In this document: positions 45,333 through 58,996 of the stretch, piece by piece
Layout of the letters: every line of letters begins with the position of its first letter
Position numbering within the stretch: position 1 is the first letter of the stretch
DNA from: Providencia burhodogranariea DSM 19968
Lineage (GTDB): Bacteria > Pseudomonadota > Gammaproteobacteria > Enterobacterales > Enterobacteriaceae
Assembly (NCBI RefSeq): GCF_000314855.2
Contig: NZ_KB233227.1
Span: forward strand, 126,336-187,606
Reading direction: 5' to 3'
Length of the DNA: 61,271 nt
Program-made: the position numbers and the translations under genes
The notes under the pieces: model-generated
Database searches by the model: none
What the model was told of the DNA's origin: nothing
Seen by the model: the letters and a program-made list of their open reading frames with translations, nothing else

Positions 45333-46953
45333 AATAAAACGTCTTTACTTTATTATTCGGGTATTCCTGTCGTATGGTTTGGATGAATTAATCCCAAAAA
45401 TTAAGTTGACGTTACCTTTACGAATTGGCCGTTTTGGTTTCTTTTGGATTAAAAACCAGCATAAAGGTAAAGATGTTGGCGAGCGCTTACGTTTGGCATT
45501 ACAAGAATTAGGACCTGTTTGGATAAAATTTGGTCAAATGCTATCGACTCGTCGGGATCTATTCCCTCCTGCTATCGCCGATCAACTATCGATGTTGCAA
45601 GACAAAGTCGCCAGTTTTGATGGTAAGTTAGCGCGTCGCTATATTGAAGAATCATTAGGTGGGCCATTAGAGCAATGGTTTGATGATTTTGATGAAAATG
45701 CGCTTGCATCTGCTTCTATTGCTCAAGTTCACACCGCAAAATTAAAAGAAAATGGTAAACAAATCGTTTTAAAGGTTATTCGGCCTGACATTCTGCCTGT
45801 TATCAAGGCTGACGTTAAATTGATGTATCGCCTCGCTAACTGGGTGCCTTTATTACCCGATGGGCGACGTTTACGCCCTAAAGAAGTTGTTCGTGAATAT
45901 GAAAAAACATTAATTGATGAATTGAATCTCTTACGTGAATCTGCGAATGCTATTCAGCTTCGCCGAAATTTTGAGAACAGTTCTATGCTCTATGTCCCAG
46001 AAGTTTATGCGGATTATTGCCGTGAAAATGTCATGGTTATGGAACGTATTTACGGAATTCCCGTTTCTGATATTACAGCTCTAAAAGCACAGGGCACTAA
46101 TATGAAAATTTTAGCGGAAAGAGGCGTAAAAGTATTCTTTACTCAAGTTTTTCGTGACAGTTTCTTTCATGCTGATATGCATCCGGGCAATATTTTTGTT
46201 AGTTATGAGCATCCAGAAGATCCACGTTATATTGCTATTGACTGCGGTATTGTTGGTTCATTAAATAAAGAAGATAAACGTTATCTTGCCGAAAATTTTA
46301 TCGCTTTCTTTAATCGTGACTATCGCAAAGTTGCTGAATTACATGTCGACTCTGGTTGGGTGCCGCCAGATACCAATGTTGAGGATTTTGAGTTTGCAAT
46401 CAGAACTGTTTGTGAACCTATTTTTGAAAAACCATTGGCCGAAATTTCTTTCGGTCATGTTTTACTGAATTTGTTTAATACTGCTCGTCGCTTCAATATG
46501 GAAGTTCAACCACAGCTAGTGTTATTACAAAAAACGTTACTCTACATTGAAGGTTTAGGACGTCAGCTTTATCCTCAGCTTGATTTGTGGAAAACAGCTA
46601 AGCCATTTTTAGAAGATTGGGTTCAGAGTCAGATAGGTATTCCTGCTATTATCCAATCGTTTAAAGATAAAGCACCGTATTGGGCAGAGAAAATGCCTGA
46701 AATTCCAGACCTGATTTATGGCGCTCTGCGTCAACATAAATTTTTACAGTCCAATATTGATCAGCTCGCAGAAGAATTAAAGAATCAACGTAGCAAACAG
46801 CGCAAATCCCAATATTTATTAGGAATTGGCGCAACATTTATTCTTTGTGGTAGTTTATTCTTTATTTCCGATTCTACTCGAATGGCTATAGCATTTATGG
46901 CTGTAGGAGCGTTATCATGGGTCATTGGCTGGTATAAAGCTGGAAAAAATTAA
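45319..46953 (+). CDS. ubiB: Ubiquinone biosynthesis protein UbiB, kinase-like ATPase
   Basis: A 544-residue protein (E. coli 546). The UbiB-specific N-terminal KxGQ motif is seen in [18 protein letters not shown] (about residue 72). The Ala-rich nucleotide loop [12 protein letters not shown] (about residue 133), the Lys in IVLKVIRPD (about residue 153), [12 protein letters not shown] (catalytic Asp, about residue 284) and IDCGIVG (DFG-like, about residue 306) follow. Two C-terminal membrane helices lie at about 500-540. It overlaps ubiJ. Confidence 0.97.
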   Translation: MTPGEIKRLYFIIRVFLSYGLDELIPKIKLTLPLRIGRFGFFWIKNQHKGKDVGERLRLALQELGPVWIKFGQMLSTRRDLFPPAIADQLSMLQDKVASFDGKLARRYIEESLGGPLEQWFDDFDENALASASIAQVHTAKLKENGKQIVLKVIRPDILPVIKADVKLMYRLANWVPLLPDGRRLRPKEVVREYEKTLIDELNLLRESANAIQLRRNFENSSMLYVPEVYADYCRENVMVMERIYGIPVSDITALKAQGTNMKILAERGVKVFFTQVFRDSFFHADMHPGNIFVSYEHPEDPRYIAIDCGIVGSLNKEDKRYLAENFIAFFNRDYRKVAELHVDSGWVPPDTNVEDFEFAIRTVCEPIFEKPLAEISFGHVLLNLFNTARRFNMEVQPQLVLLQKTLLYIEGLGRQLYPQLDLWKTAKPFLEDWVQSQIGIPAIIQSFKDKAPYWAEKMPEIPDLIYGALRQHKFLQSNIDQLAEELKNQRSKQRKSQYLLGIGATFILCGSLFFISDSTRMAIAFMAVGALSWVIGWYKAGKN

Positions 46954-47066
46954 GTAAACATTGCTTTGCGACAAGTTTATAAGCCTGTGAATATTTCCGT
47001 ATTTAAAGCAGGTTGTATATAATGAGATAAATAACTATTGATCCCACTTTCACAGAGGTACAAATA

Positions 47067-47357
47067 ATGGAATCAACTATTGTAACGGCTGCATTTGGTA
47101 GCCCTTGGCAACTTATCATTATTGCCTTACTTATTATTTTAATTTTTGGCACCAAAAAACTGCGTTCTTTGGGTTCTGATTTGGGTGAGTCATTGAAAGG
47201 CTTTAAAAAAGCAATGAACGATGATGAAGCTGCCAAAGCTGCAAAAGAAGAGCAAGAAAAACAAGATGCTGATTTTGCAACTAAGAATATTACAGAACAA
47301 CAGGCTGCTGAGAAAAAAGACAGCCCGGTTGAGAGCAAAAACAAAGAGCAGGGTTAA
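47067..47357 (+). CDS. tatA: Sec-independent translocase TatA with Providencia-type N-terminal extension
   Basis: A 96-residue Tat pore-forming subunit. The extension MESTIVTA precedes [20 protein letters not shown], the membrane helix, followed by the amphipathic helix ([20 protein letters not shown]) and a charged tail. E. coli TatA lacks the extension. In P. stuartii the rhomboid protease AarA is reported to remove a nearly identical extension (MESTIATA) to activate TatA. The same processing is expected here after Ala8. AGAGGT lies before the ATG. tatB follows after three bases. Confidence 0.96.
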   Translation: MESTIVTAAFGSPWQLIIIALLIILIFGTKKLRSLGSDLGESLKGFKKAMNDDEAAKAAKEEQEKQDADFATKNITEQQAAEKKDSPVESKNKEQG

Positions 47358-47360
47358 ACC

Positions 47361-47900
47361 GTGTTTGACATAGGTTTCAGTGAGCTGCTGCTTGTTGCAG
47401 TTATTGGTCTGGTGGTATTAGGCCCCGAGCGTCTACCAGTGGCAGTGAGAACTGTTGCTGGTTGGATACGTGCTATGCGCTCTTTAGCGGCGAATGTGCA
47501 AAATGAATTGACTCAAGAGCTTAAATTGCAAGAATTGCAAGATACCTTGAAAAAAGTCGAAGAAAAAGCAGGGATGGAAGCACTTTCTCCTGAGCTCAAA
47601 CAATCTATGGAAGAGCTTCGCCAAGCCGCACAATCTTTAAAAACAGGTTATCAATCGACCACAGATAGCGTTGAAAGTGAATTACAAAAAGCAAAAGAGT
47701 TAACTGAAGGCTATGATAGCGCGGTTAAAGATGCTCAAAGTAATATAACGCCAATGCAAGAGTCAGATCCTGATCCTGAATATGCAGCTAAAATGGCCGC
47801 GATTGTTGACGAGCCTGCTACGCCATCAGCACAAAATGATAGCGAGCAACAAAACGCTAAAGTGAAAAAAAACCCTAATCAGACAGAAAGCGAAAAATAA
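47361..47900 (+). CDS. tatB: Sec-independent translocase TatB
   Basis: A 179-residue protein starting at GTG. The helix [20 protein letters not shown] (residues 2-21, with the conserved Glu8) precedes [19 protein letters not shown], the amphipathic helix. A long charged coiled coil follows, rich in Lys, Glu and Gln. It binds twin-arginine signal peptides together with TatC. Length is close to E. coli TatB (171). Confidence 0.96.
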   Translation: MFDIGFSELLLVAVIGLVVLGPERLPVAVRTVAGWIRAMRSLAANVQNELTQELKLQELQDTLKKVEEKAGMEALSPELKQSMEELRQAAQSLKTGYQSTTDSVESELQKAKELTEGYDSAVKDAQSNITPMQESDPDPEYAAKMAAIVDEPATPSAQNDSEQQNAKVKKNPNQTESEK

Positions 47901-47903
47901 AAC

Positions 47904-48665
47904 ATGGCTGTAAATGATACACAACCACTGATTAGCCATCTCATCGAACTCAGAAAGCGGCTGCTAAACTGTTTGGTTACGGTTTTGATTGTTTTCGCCG
48001 CTCTAGCTTACTTTTCAAATGATATTTATCGGTTAGTTGCCGCACCGTTGATTGATAAGCTGCCTATTGGTTCTCAAATGAGTGCGACAGATGTGGCATC
48101 TACATTTTTTACTCCAATTAAATTAACGTTAATGGTATCAGTTTTCGTTTCGATACCCGTGATTTTATATCAAATTTGGGCTTTTATTGCGCCAGCGTTA
48201 TATAAACATGAACGTAAATTGATGTTACCTCTGCTTGTTTCAAGCAGTTTCCTTTTTTATTTAGGAATGGCATTCGCTTACTTTGTTGTTTTCCCACTAG
48301 CATTTGGTTTTTTCGTTAAAACGACACCTGAGAGTGTTAACTTTATCCCAGATATTACTAAATATCTCAGTTTCGTCATGACGTTATTTATGGCATTTGG
48401 CGCCGCGTTCGAAGTTCCGATTGCCATTATTTTACTATGCTGGACTGGTGTAACGACACCTGAGTCACTGAAACGTAAACGACCATATATTTTGGTTGGC
48501 GCATTTATTGTGGGGATGTTCTTAACCCCTCCAGATGTTCTATCGCAAACCTTGCTCGCAGTTCCCATGTACTTACTCTTTGAGCTCGGCGTGCTTCTAT
48601 CTAACTTTTATGTTGGTAAAGGCAGGCGTGGGCGTGAAGATGATGAAGAGAAAGAAGAGTCTTAA
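47904..48665 (+). CDS. tatC: Sec-independent translocase TatC
   Basis: A 253-residue protein with six membrane helices (E. coli 258). [17 protein letters not shown] at the N-terminus is the conserved cytoplasmic segment, and [13 protein letters not shown] and [12 protein letters not shown] (with the functional Glu near residue 103) are conserved loops. It forms the receptor with TatB. A terminator follows at 48688-48712. In E. coli tatD comes next; it is missing here. Confidence 0.97.
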   Translation: MAVNDTQPLISHLIELRKRLLNCLVTVLIVFAALAYFSNDIYRLVAAPLIDKLPIGSQMSATDVASTFFTPIKLTLMVSVFVSIPVILYQIWAFIAPALYKHERKLMLPLLVSSSFLFYLGMAFAYFVVFPLAFGFFVKTTPESVNFIPDITKYLSFVMTLFMAFGAAFEVPIAIILLCWTGVTTPESLKRKRPYILVGAFIVGMFLTPPDVLSQTLLAVPMYLLFELGVLLSNFYVGKGRRGREDDEEKEES

Positions 48666-48687
48666 GGTTTTATGCTTGGTTGATGAA

Positions 48688-48712
48688 AAAAGCCTACTTA
48701 AGGTGGGCTTTT
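48688..48712 (+). terminator. Terminator of tatABC
   Basis: AAAAGCCTAC and GTGGGCTTTT form a 10-bp stem with one G-U pair and a 5-nt loop, ending in a T-run. Confidence 0.85.
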
Positions 48713-48740
48713 CTACATAATATGACCCGTCCTAAATAAT

Positions 48741-48902
48741 TTATTTCCTCTGCGCTTTGGAGCGGCAAGCACGGCACCAGCTTTGATTCGTCGCACCAGA
48801 AGGCATGATTCTAAGCCCAAAATATTCTAAGAGCTCAGCTGAGGTTCGAACAGTTTTACCATAGTTTGGGCGAGAATGGGGGCGTTCTACTGAACCGGAC
48901 AT
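48741..48902 (-). CDS. 53-residue basic protein, unrecognised
   Basis: ATG 48902 has GGAG six bases upstream, so translation is likely. The protein has a hydrophilic N-terminus (MSGSVERPHSRPNYG), a helix-like SAELLEYFGLRIM, then PSGATNQSWCRACRSK with a CxxC pair and a basic tail. It occupies the place of tatD, on the opposite strand. An upstream in-frame TTG at 48923 is possible. I do not recognise a family. Confidence 0.5.
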   Translation of the reverse strand: MSGSVERPHSRPNYGKTVRTSAELLEYFGLRIMPSGATNQSWCRACRSKAQRK

Positions 48903-49218
48903 GTTTTTCTCCAAACTCTCCAAAAAGAATGTGTCTACTCCCCACTGCTATCTACTCCACATATATAAAGCCAGATGCTATGTGGTAATCAGAGTAGGCT
49001 GCTCACTCCATACTTATATACAGATATAAAAATAAATAAATCAACTTTTCGATGTGTTTAGTTAAATTAAATTCCTTTTAATTCAATTTATTATATTTTT
49101 ATATTCAAAAGTAAATTATTTGAAAATGTAATGAGTATTTATTATTTTTAAGTTTTATTAATTATTTTTTTAATAGAAAAATCATATATTGCCATAATGT
49201 GGTTATCTTAAAATCGGG
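48903..49218. other. AT-rich intergenic region before rfaH
   Basis: About 315 bases, extremely AT-rich from 49020 on. It probably holds the promoter of the small minus-strand gene. No further gene or repeat seen. Confidence 0.4.
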
Positions 49219-49713
49219 TTACTCAATTATTTTTTTAAATTGTGTATTATCAAGCACTTTAGCTACACTTTTATTTAAAATGTTAAGTAATAAAATAGAG
49301 CGTGCCTCACCATTTGATTCACTATAAATGGCTTGAATTCCTGTAAAAATGCCTTCAGTGATAAGCACATTATCCCCGCGAATAGGTGTTTCTGGCGCAA
49401 CAATATGGAAGGGCTGAGCTTGCTGTAGTAATTCTATAATCTCATCGGGAACAACAGCAGGAAGTTGGCCAAAACGAACAAAATGGCTTACACCTCGGGT
49501 TGATTGTATTGTTGTAGTATGAATCTCATTATGATCAAATTTTACAAATAGGTAATTGGGAAACAGAGCTTCTTGCACTATTGCTCGTTTTCCTCTAATA
49601 ATTTTTTCTATATCAGCCATAGGGGTTATGCAGGTAACATCTTGCCTATTTAAGTGCTCAATAGCTCTATCAATTTGCCCACGTTTACAATACAGCAGAT
49701 ACCACTTTTCCAT
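49219..49713 (-). CDS. rfaH: Transcription antitermination protein RfaH
   Basis: A 164-residue NusG paralogue (E. coli 162). WYLLYCKRGQIDRAIEHL opens the NGN domain, and FPNYLFVKFD and TTTIQSTRGVSHFVRFG (about residue 67) are highly conserved contacts. The C-terminal domain (about 115-164) is the fold-switching KOW region. It lets polymerase pass through long LPS, capsule and toxin operons after pausing at ops sites. Convergent or divergent relations: it is divergent from pepE. Confidence 0.95.
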   Translation of the reverse strand: MEKWYLLYCKRGQIDRAIEHLNRQDVTCITPMADIEKIIRGKRAIVQEALFPNYLFVKFDHNEIHTTTIQSTRGVSHFVRFGQLPAVVPDEIIELLQQAQPFHIVAPETPIRGDNVLITEGIFTGIQAIYSESNGEARSILLLNILNKSVAKVLDNTQFKKIIE

Positions 49714-49809
49714 TTTTCAAATCCAACACAGCAAAATTATGCTTATGATAACAAATTCATACATAAAAATGTGACTAATCATTAAAGTAAGAATATCATT
49801 GATAATCAG

Positions 49810-49847
49810 AGCCATATATCAAATCAATTGTAATTTGATATATGGCT
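49810..49847. promoter_or_regulatory. Perfect 15-bp inverted repeat in pepE upstream region
   Basis: AGCCATATATCAAAT (49810-49824) and its exact complement (49833-49847) enclose eight bases, 36 bases before the pepE ATG. No T-run follows, so an operator or mRNA stem is more likely than a terminator. Confidence 0.55.
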
Positions 49848-49883
49848 TATCATAGTATAACAACTCATTATGTAGGAGCCAGC

Positions 49884-50609
49884 ATGGAAATTTTTTTATT
49901 GAGTAATGGTAAGCTGCCAGATAACCCAGTATGGTTGAGCTATGCGTTACCTCGCATCAATGAAATGATTGAGCGTAAAAATATTAAGTCAGCAGTTTTA
50001 GTTCCTTATGCTGTTCTTCGAGGTTCTCATGATGAACGAGCTGAGCAGCTTAGCGATGCGCTAGGTATTAAAGTGACATCAATTGAACACTTTTCAAGCC
50101 CAGTAGAAGCTATTGAGCAAGCGGAATGTATTCTTGTTAGTGGTGGGAATACTTGGTGGCTGAATAAGTGTTTACATGAATATGGACTTATTGTTGCAAT
50201 TCAACGTGCTGTTAGAGAGCGGGATGTGCCATATATTGGTTGGAGTGCGGGTTGTAACGTAGCAACACCAAGTATTCGTACAACTAATGATATGCCTGTG
50301 AGTAATGCCGCTATCATGCCATCTTTGGGATTGTTTCCACTACAAATTAATCCACACTATATTGATGCTCATATCTCAGGTCACATGGGCGAAACCCGAG
50401 ATGAGAGACTACAAGAGTTTTGTGTGATTAATCCTCATGAAGTGGTTGTTGCTATGAGAGAAGGTAGTGGGTTACAAATTAAAGGCAATCAGCTGCATTA
50501 TTTCAGCGGTAAAGGTGATGGCTTTAAACTATTTAAGCATAACCAAATATTTCCTGAACAGTTTGATACTTTATCATTAAAAGAACTTGTTCCTTTTGAT
50601 TGCCAGTAA
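49884..50609 (+). CDS. pepE: Dipeptidase E (alpha-aspartyl dipeptidase)
   Basis: A 241-residue S51 peptidase (E. coli PepE is 229) that splits Asp-X dipeptides. VSGGNTWWLNKCL (about residue 77) and YIGWSAGCNVATPSIRTTNDMP (about residue 108, in two parts) hold the substrate site and the nucleophilic Ser in GWSAG. LQINPHYIDA carries the catalytic His. AGGAG lies before the ATG at 49884. Its place between rfaH and ubiD differs from E. coli. Confidence 0.9.
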   Translation: MEIFLLSNGKLPDNPVWLSYALPRINEMIERKNIKSAVLVPYAVLRGSHDERAEQLSDALGIKVTSIEHFSSPVEAIEQAECILVSGGNTWWLNKCLHEYGLIVAIQRAVRERDVPYIGWSAGCNVATPSIRTTNDMPVSNAAIMPSLGLFPLQINPHYIDAHISGHMGETRDERLQEFCVINPHEVVVAMREGSGLQIKGNQLHYFSGKGDGFKLFKHNQIFPEQFDTLSLKELVPFDCQ

Positions 50610-50723
50610 AATTAGATATTTACAAATATAAATATATTGTTCATCAATAGTTTTTATCGGTAACTTGTAACCTTGGCCGGACGTCTTATAATGAGACTCC
50701 CTCTGTAATAGTAAAAGATGATA

Positions 50724-52196
50724 ATGAAATACCGTGACCTAAGAGACTTTGTTGCTCAGCTTGAAAAGCAAGGCGAACTAAAACGTATTACGATGGAAGT
50801 CGATCCTTATCTCGAAATGACAGAAATAGCTGATCGCACACTTAGAGCAGGGGGCCCAGCTTTATTATTTGAAAACCCAAAAGGTTATAACATGCCAGTT
50901 TTATGCAACTTGTTTGGTACAACTAAGCGGGTTGCCATGGGGATGGGGCAAGAAGATATCAAAGCCCTACACGATGTGGGTAAGTTACTGGCCTTTTTAA
51001 AAGAACCCGATCCTCCGAAAGGTTTTCGCGACTTATTTGATAAATTACCTAAGTTTAAGCAAGTACTGAATATGCCAGTAAAACGGTTGAGCTCAGCGCC
51101 TTGCCAAGAACAAATTTGGGCTGGCGATGATGTCGATTTGACGAAGATCCCTGTGATGCATTGTTGGCCAGAAGATGCTGCTCCACTGATTACTTGGGGC
51201 TTAACGGTCACGAGAGGACCAAGTAAAGAGCGACAAAATTTAGGTATTTATCGTCAGCAGGTGTTAGGTAAAAATAAACTTATCATGCGTTGGCTATCAC
51301 ATCGTGGCGGCGCGCTCGATTTCCAAGAGTGGTGCCAGCAACATCCGGGCGAAAAATTTCCTGTCGCAGTAGCACTTGGCGCTGATCCAGCAACCATTCT
51401 TGGTGCTGTTACGCCAGTACCAGATACCTTATCTGAATATGCCTTCGCAGGTTTGCTGCGTGGTAACAAAACTGAAGTTGTAAAATGTATCTCAAATGAT
51501 CTTGAGGTACCAGCAGGTGCGGAAATTATACTCGAAGGATATATTGAACCTGATGAACTAGCCCCTGAAGGGCCATATGGTGACCACACTGGCTACTATA
51601 ATGAAATTGATAGCTTCCCTGTATTTACTGTTACTCATGTAACTCAACGTCGTGATGCTATCTATCATTCTACCTATACAGGTAGACCCCCTGATGAGCC
51701 TGCTGTACTTGGTGAAGCATTGAATGAAGTATTGGTGCCTATTTTACAAAAGCAGTTCCCTGAAATTGTTGATTTTTACTTACCTCCAGAAGGGTGTTCA
51801 TATCGCCTCGCTATTGTAACAATGAAAAAGCAATATGCAGGCCACGCAAAACGCGTAATGATGGGGGTCTGGTCTTATCTTCGTCAGTTTATGTATACAA
51901 AATTTGTCATTGTTTGTGATGATGATATTAATGCACGCGACTGGAAAGATGTGATCTGGGCTATAACCACGCGTATGGATCCTGCCCGTGATACTGTTAT
52001 GATGGAAAATACGCCAATCGATTATCTCGATTTTGCCTCCCCTGTTTCAGGTTTGGGATCCAAAATGGGGCTGGATGCGACGAATAAATGGCCCGGCGAG
52101 ACGAATAGGGAATGGGGCAAACCAATAGTTATGGATGAAAAAATAAAATCGCGTATCGATGATATATGGGAACAATTGAATATTTTTGAAAAATAA
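50724..52196 (+). CDS. ubiD: 3-octaprenyl-4-hydroxybenzoate decarboxylase
   Basis: A 490-residue prenylated-FMN enzyme (E. coli 497) in ubiquinone synthesis. [20 protein letters not shown] at the start, [19 protein letters not shown] (about residue 172) and the catalytic [17 protein letters not shown] (about residue 276) with Glu-Arg-Glu-type residues are all UbiD hallmarks. An ATG two codons earlier (50718) is equally possible. UbiX, which makes the cofactor, is not in the window. fre follows after nine bases. Confidence 0.97.
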   Translation: MKYRDLRDFVAQLEKQGELKRITMEVDPYLEMTEIADRTLRAGGPALLFENPKGYNMPVLCNLFGTTKRVAMGMGQEDIKALHDVGKLLAFLKEPDPPKGFRDLFDKLPKFKQVLNMPVKRLSSAPCQEQIWAGDDVDLTKIPVMHCWPEDAAPLITWGLTVTRGPSKERQNLGIYRQQVLGKNKLIMRWLSHRGGALDFQEWCQQHPGEKFPVAVALGADPATILGAVTPVPDTLSEYAFAGLLRGNKTEVVKCISNDLEVPAGAEIILEGYIEPDELAPEGPYGDHTGYYNEIDSFPVFTVTHVTQRRDAIYHSTYTGRPPDEPAVLGEALNEVLVPILQKQFPEIVDFYLPPEGCSYRLAIVTMKKQYAGHAKRVMMGVWSYLRQFMYTKFVIVCDDDINARDWKDVIWAITTRMDPARDTVMMENTPIDYLDFASPVSGLGSKMGLDATNKWPGETNREWGKPIVMDEKIKSRIDDIWEQLNIFEK

Positions 52197-52205
52197 GAGG
52201 GATTC

Positions 52206-52907
52206 ATGGCAACTTTGAGCTGCAAAGTCACATCTGTCGAGTCTATAACGGATACAGTTTATCGGGTTATCTTGTTGCCGGATGGTCCTTTTCATTTTAA
52301 GGCGGGCCAGTATCTCATGGTTGTAATGGACGAGCGAGATAAACGTCCATTCTCTATGGCGTCAACGCCTGCAAATAATGAAACAATCGAGCTTCATATT
52401 GGTGCTTCAGACATCAATCTGTATGCGATGGCGGTCATGGACAGAATTTTAGATCAACGCAGGATAAATATTGATATTCCACATGGCAAAGCTTGGTTTA
52501 GAGAAAATAGCCAAAACCCGATGATCTTAGTTGCTGGGGGTACTGGTTTTTCTTATACACATTCCATATTACTAGCGGCTTTAATGGAAAATCCTTCACG
52601 TGACATCACCTTCTATTGGGGGGGGCGTCAGCTGGAGCATCTATATGATCTGGGGGAACTTCAAGCCCTAAGTGAGCGTTATTCTAACCTTAAAATTATT
52701 CCTATTGTTGAGCAGCCGGATGAGCTTTGGAGAGGGCGGTCGGGAACAGTTTTAAGTGCTGTATTGGAAGATTTTGGAGATCTTTCTTCCTACGATATTT
52801 ATATAGCAGGTCGTTTTGAGATGGCAAAAATTGCTCGAGAGCGTTTTTGTGTTGAGCGTAATGCAAAATCTGATCAGCTTTTTGGTGATGCTTACGAATT
52901 TATTTAA
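52206..52907 (+). CDS. fre: NAD(P)H-flavin reductase
   Basis: A 233-residue protein identical in length to E. coli Fre. RPFSMAST (about residue 46) binds flavin, [13 protein letters not shown] (about residue 109) binds NAD(P)H, and [13 protein letters not shown] lies near the C-terminus. It supplies reduced flavins, and sits downstream of ubiD, which needs reduced FMN-derived cofactor; both are probably one transcript. Confidence 0.96.
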   Translation: MATLSCKVTSVESITDTVYRVILLPDGPFHFKAGQYLMVVMDERDKRPFSMASTPANNETIELHIGASDINLYAMAVMDRILDQRRINIDIPHGKAWFRENSQNPMILVAGGTGFSYTHSILLAALMENPSRDITFYWGGRQLEHLYDLGELQALSERYSNLKIIPIVEQPDELWRGRSGTVLSAVLEDFGDLSSYDIYIAGRFEMAKIARERFCVERNAKSDQLFGDAYEFI

Positions 52908-53199
52908 ACTAAGTATGAATATAGGGCATTAACTGAATACGGTTTATGCCCGTAATACTCAAATTTGCATGGGGGGTGTTGTGAATTTAGTGCACTCAGT
53001 AGTCCGAATAACTTGATTTTCCCTGTTTAAAATCTTTTCCATCGTAAGCGTTATGTTTACTACGCGGATTCACATAATAAGTGAATAAACTCCCCTAAAT
53101 TATAAATGGTGATATCTTACTTTATGATATTCACTGTTATCTATAAACAACAAGGTTTAATACAGAGTCAATCTGAGCTTTTCAAACAAGCTGAATAAA

Positions 53200-53226
53200 T
53201 AAAAAGCCCGCCCCTGACTAGGCGGG
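53200..53226 (-). terminator. Terminator of fadBA
   Basis: Read on the minus strand, CCCGCC (53226-53221) pairs with GGCGGG (53212-53207) and TTTTT follows. It lies about 180 bases after the fadA stop. Confidence 0.7.
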
Positions 53227-53272
53227 AATGACGACAACATACAACAAAACTATGGAAATAAACGCGTTATAC

Positions 53273-53400
53273 CCATCAGAACTCAAGCTACGTGAAATGT
53301 CTTGTAAATATAATTCTTCGTTCTGCTTCCTAATCACATATTTTATCTGTGTAAATCGAGATAGCCTCACTTAATGCCAGCATGCCTCTTGAATTAATTT
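53273..53400. repeat. Dispersed intergenic repeat, copy C (about 130 bp)
   Basis: Ends CATCAGAACTCAAGCTACGTG and GCATGCCTCTTGAATTAATTT match copy A in the same orientation (here each given with a few variable bases). It fills the gap directly after fadA. Confidence 0.55.
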
Positions 53401-53402
53401 AT

Positions 53403-56766
<3,364 letters not shown>

Positions 56767-56792
56767 GCCGCTCTCCTTATGATTATTTACTC

Positions 56793-56809
56793 ATCTGGTA
56801 CGACCAGAT
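56793..56809. promoter_or_regulatory. FadR operator of fadBA
   Basis: ATCTGGTACGACCAGAT is a palindrome that I recall as identical to the E. coli fadB FadR site. It lies about 27 bases upstream of the fadB start on the minus strand. FadR would repress fadBA until long-chain acyl-CoA binds. Confidence 0.9.
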
Positions 56810-57020
56810 GAATTGAGTGTGACTAGAATGTTAAAAAAATGCAAATAAGCAATAACAAAACTGTAACGCTGATCACAGCAATCAAAGGCTATATCTAGGT
56901 GGTGGATAGTATTTTATTTAAAAATCAAATTGTTATTCTGTTGTTTGTTTGAACGCATACCCGTAAAATAAAGAACGTGTTAAGCTTGGATTTTCTAATA
57001 AAGCTGAAAGGTTGAATGAA

Positions 57021-58355
57021 ATGGAAAAACTGACTGCACTCTACGCTGAACATATTAAAACTTTGCAAACAACGACTCAGCAAGTCTTACAACGCAGCAA
57101 GCTAGATGCCATACTGATTCATTCGGGTGAACCTCAACGTATTTTCCTTGATGATAGTAATTATCCCTTCAAAGTGAATCCTCATTTCAAAGCATGGGTA
57201 CCTGTAATTGATGTTCCACATTCATGGTTACTAGTCGACGGGGTGAATAAACCTAAGTTATGGTTTTACTCACCAGTTGACTATTGGCATCGTGTTGAAC
57301 CTTTGCCAAATAGTTTTTGGACTAAAGAAATTGAGTTGATTCATTTAAAAAATGCAGATGATATTAGCGAATTTTTAGCAAATGTATCTAAGGAACATAT
57401 TGCTTATATTGGTTCCGCTCATGCACGAGCGGAGTCATTAGGCATTCGCCAGCAAAATATTAATCCTAAAAATATTATCGATTTTTACCATTATCATCGT
57501 TCATATAAAACAGACTATGAAATGTACTGTATGCGCGAAGCTCAAAAAATGGCAGTAAATGGTCATTTATCTGCTTTTGAGGCTTTTCAAGCAGAGATGA
57601 GCGAATTTGATATTAATATCAGCTATTTGCAAGCAACAGGTCACCGCGATACTGATGTTCCTTATGGAAATATTGTCGCACTTAATGAAAATGCAGCTGT
57701 ATTGCACTACACCAAATTGGAACAGCGAGCACCAAGCGAATTTAGAAGCTTTTTGATCGATGCAGGTGCAGAATATAACGGCTATGCTGCCGATATAACA
57801 CGTACTTATGCTGCAAAAAATAAAAATGATTTTGCTGCACTGGTTTTTGATCTGAATAAAGAGCAACTCTCGTTGATTGATAAGATTAAAACAGGTGTAC
57901 GCTATACTGATTACCATGTAGATATGCATCATCGAATTGCTAAACTATTAAAAAATCATTCGATAATTAAAGGTATTAGTGAAGATACTATGGTAGAACA
58001 AGGCCTGACGACTCCTTTTTTACCTCATGGTCTAGGTCATTCATTAGGCTTACAAGTTCATGATGCTGCAGGTTTTATGCAGGATGAAGATGGAACATTG
58101 CTTGCTGCTCCTAAAATGTATCCTTTCCTTCGTTGTACCCGCGTATTAGAGCCAAGAATGGTTGTCACTATTGAACCAGGTCTTTATTTCATTGAATCAT
58201 TATTATCTTCTTGGCGTACAGGTGAGTTTAGCCAACACTTCAATTGGGATAAAATTGAACAATTCAAACCATATGGTGGTATCCGCATTGAAGATAACAT
58301 TATCATTCATCATAATCGGGTCGAAAATATGACGCGAGATTTGCAATTACCGTAA
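57021..58355 (+). CDS. pepQ: Xaa-Pro dipeptidase
   Basis: A 444-residue M24B metallopeptidase (E. coli 443). The N-terminal domain (about 1-160) has [20 protein letters not shown] in conserved form. The pita-bread domain shows the metal ligands in [17 protein letters not shown] (two Asp), [14 protein letters not shown] (His), TIEPGLYFI (Glu) and GGIRIEDNI (Glu). The ATG at 57021 gives the family length; a TTG nine bases earlier shares the frame. It overlaps yigZ by one base as TAATG. Confidence 0.96.
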   Translation: MEKLTALYAEHIKTLQTTTQQVLQRSKLDAILIHSGEPQRIFLDDSNYPFKVNPHFKAWVPVIDVPHSWLLVDGVNKPKLWFYSPVDYWHRVEPLPNSFWTKEIELIHLKNADDISEFLANVSKEHIAYIGSAHARAESLGIRQQNINPKNIIDFYHYHRSYKTDYEMYCMREAQKMAVNGHLSAFEAFQAEMSEFDINISYLQATGHRDTDVPYGNIVALNENAAVLHYTKLEQRAPSEFRSFLIDAGAEYNGYAADITRTYAAKNKNDFAALVFDLNKEQLSLIDKIKTGVRYTDYHVDMHHRIAKLLKNHSIIKGISEDTMVEQGLTTPFLPHGLGHSLGLQVHDAAGFMQDEDGTLLAAPKMYPFLRCTRVLEPRMVVTIEPGLYFIESLLSSWRTGEFSQHFNWDKIEQFKPYGGIRIEDNIIIHHNRVENMTRDLQLP

Positions 58356-58969
58356 TGAAACCTTATTTAATTCCGGCTGAATCCATTTCTTTTACAGAAG
58401 AAATCAAAAAAAGTCGTTTTATTACATATCTTGCACATACTGAGGGTATTGATGCGGCAAAGGACTATATTCAATCCATTAAAGCTCAGTACCCTGATGC
58501 CCGGCACCATTGCTGGGCATTTGTTGCAGGGCGCCCAGATGATTCCCAGCAATTGGGTTTTTCAGATGATGGAGAGCCTACAGGTACGGCGGGTAAGCCA
58601 ATTATGGCTCAATTACTCGGTAGTGGTTTGGGTGAGGTTACTTGCGTTGTTGTACGTTATTTTGGTGGTATAAAGCTTGGAACGGGCGGTTTGGTCAAAG
58701 CTTATGGTAATGGAACCCAGCAGGCGCTGAAACTATTACCAACACAAACCAAAGTACCCCAAAAGTTTTTTCATTTAATTTGCGATTATTCGTTTATTAA
58801 TAATATTGAGCAATTAGTTACACAGGCCAATGGAATGATTTTACACAGTGATTACAGCGAAGCGGTCTCTTTGCGTATTGCAATTCCTGCTACCCTAGAA
58901 CAAGAAGTCAATGATAAATTACGTGATATGAGCCGCGGATCTTTAGAGCTTATACCTGAATCTGAATAG
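58355..58969 (+). CDS. yigZ: IMPACT family protein YigZ
   Basis: A 204-residue protein of the YigZ/UPF0029 family (E. coli 204). KSRFITYLAHTEG (about residue 19), ARHHCWAFVAGRPDDSQQLGFSDDGEPTGTAGKPI (about residue 50, in parts) and VVRYFGGIKLGTGGLVKAYG (about residue 96) are the signature segments. The last 70 residues form the RNA-binding-like DUF1949 domain. Function is still uncertain. It overlaps pepQ and precedes trkH. Confidence 0.94.
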   Translation: MKPYLIPAESISFTEEIKKSRFITYLAHTEGIDAAKDYIQSIKAQYPDARHHCWAFVAGRPDDSQQLGFSDDGEPTGTAGKPIMAQLLGSGLGEVTCVVVRYFGGIKLGTGGLVKAYGNGTQQALKLLPTQTKVPQKFFHLICDYSFINNIEQLVTQANGMILHSDYSEAVSLRIAIPATLEQEVNDKLRDMSRGSLELIPESE

Positions 58970-58996
58970 TCAATTGGTTAGCAAGGAACCTGCCGA

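Larger units (their letters stand above)
52908..53402. other. Intergenic region between fre and fadA
   Basis: About 495 bases between convergent genes. It holds the fadBA terminator at 53200-53226 and repeat copy C at 53273-53400. No gene was supported. Confidence 0.55.
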
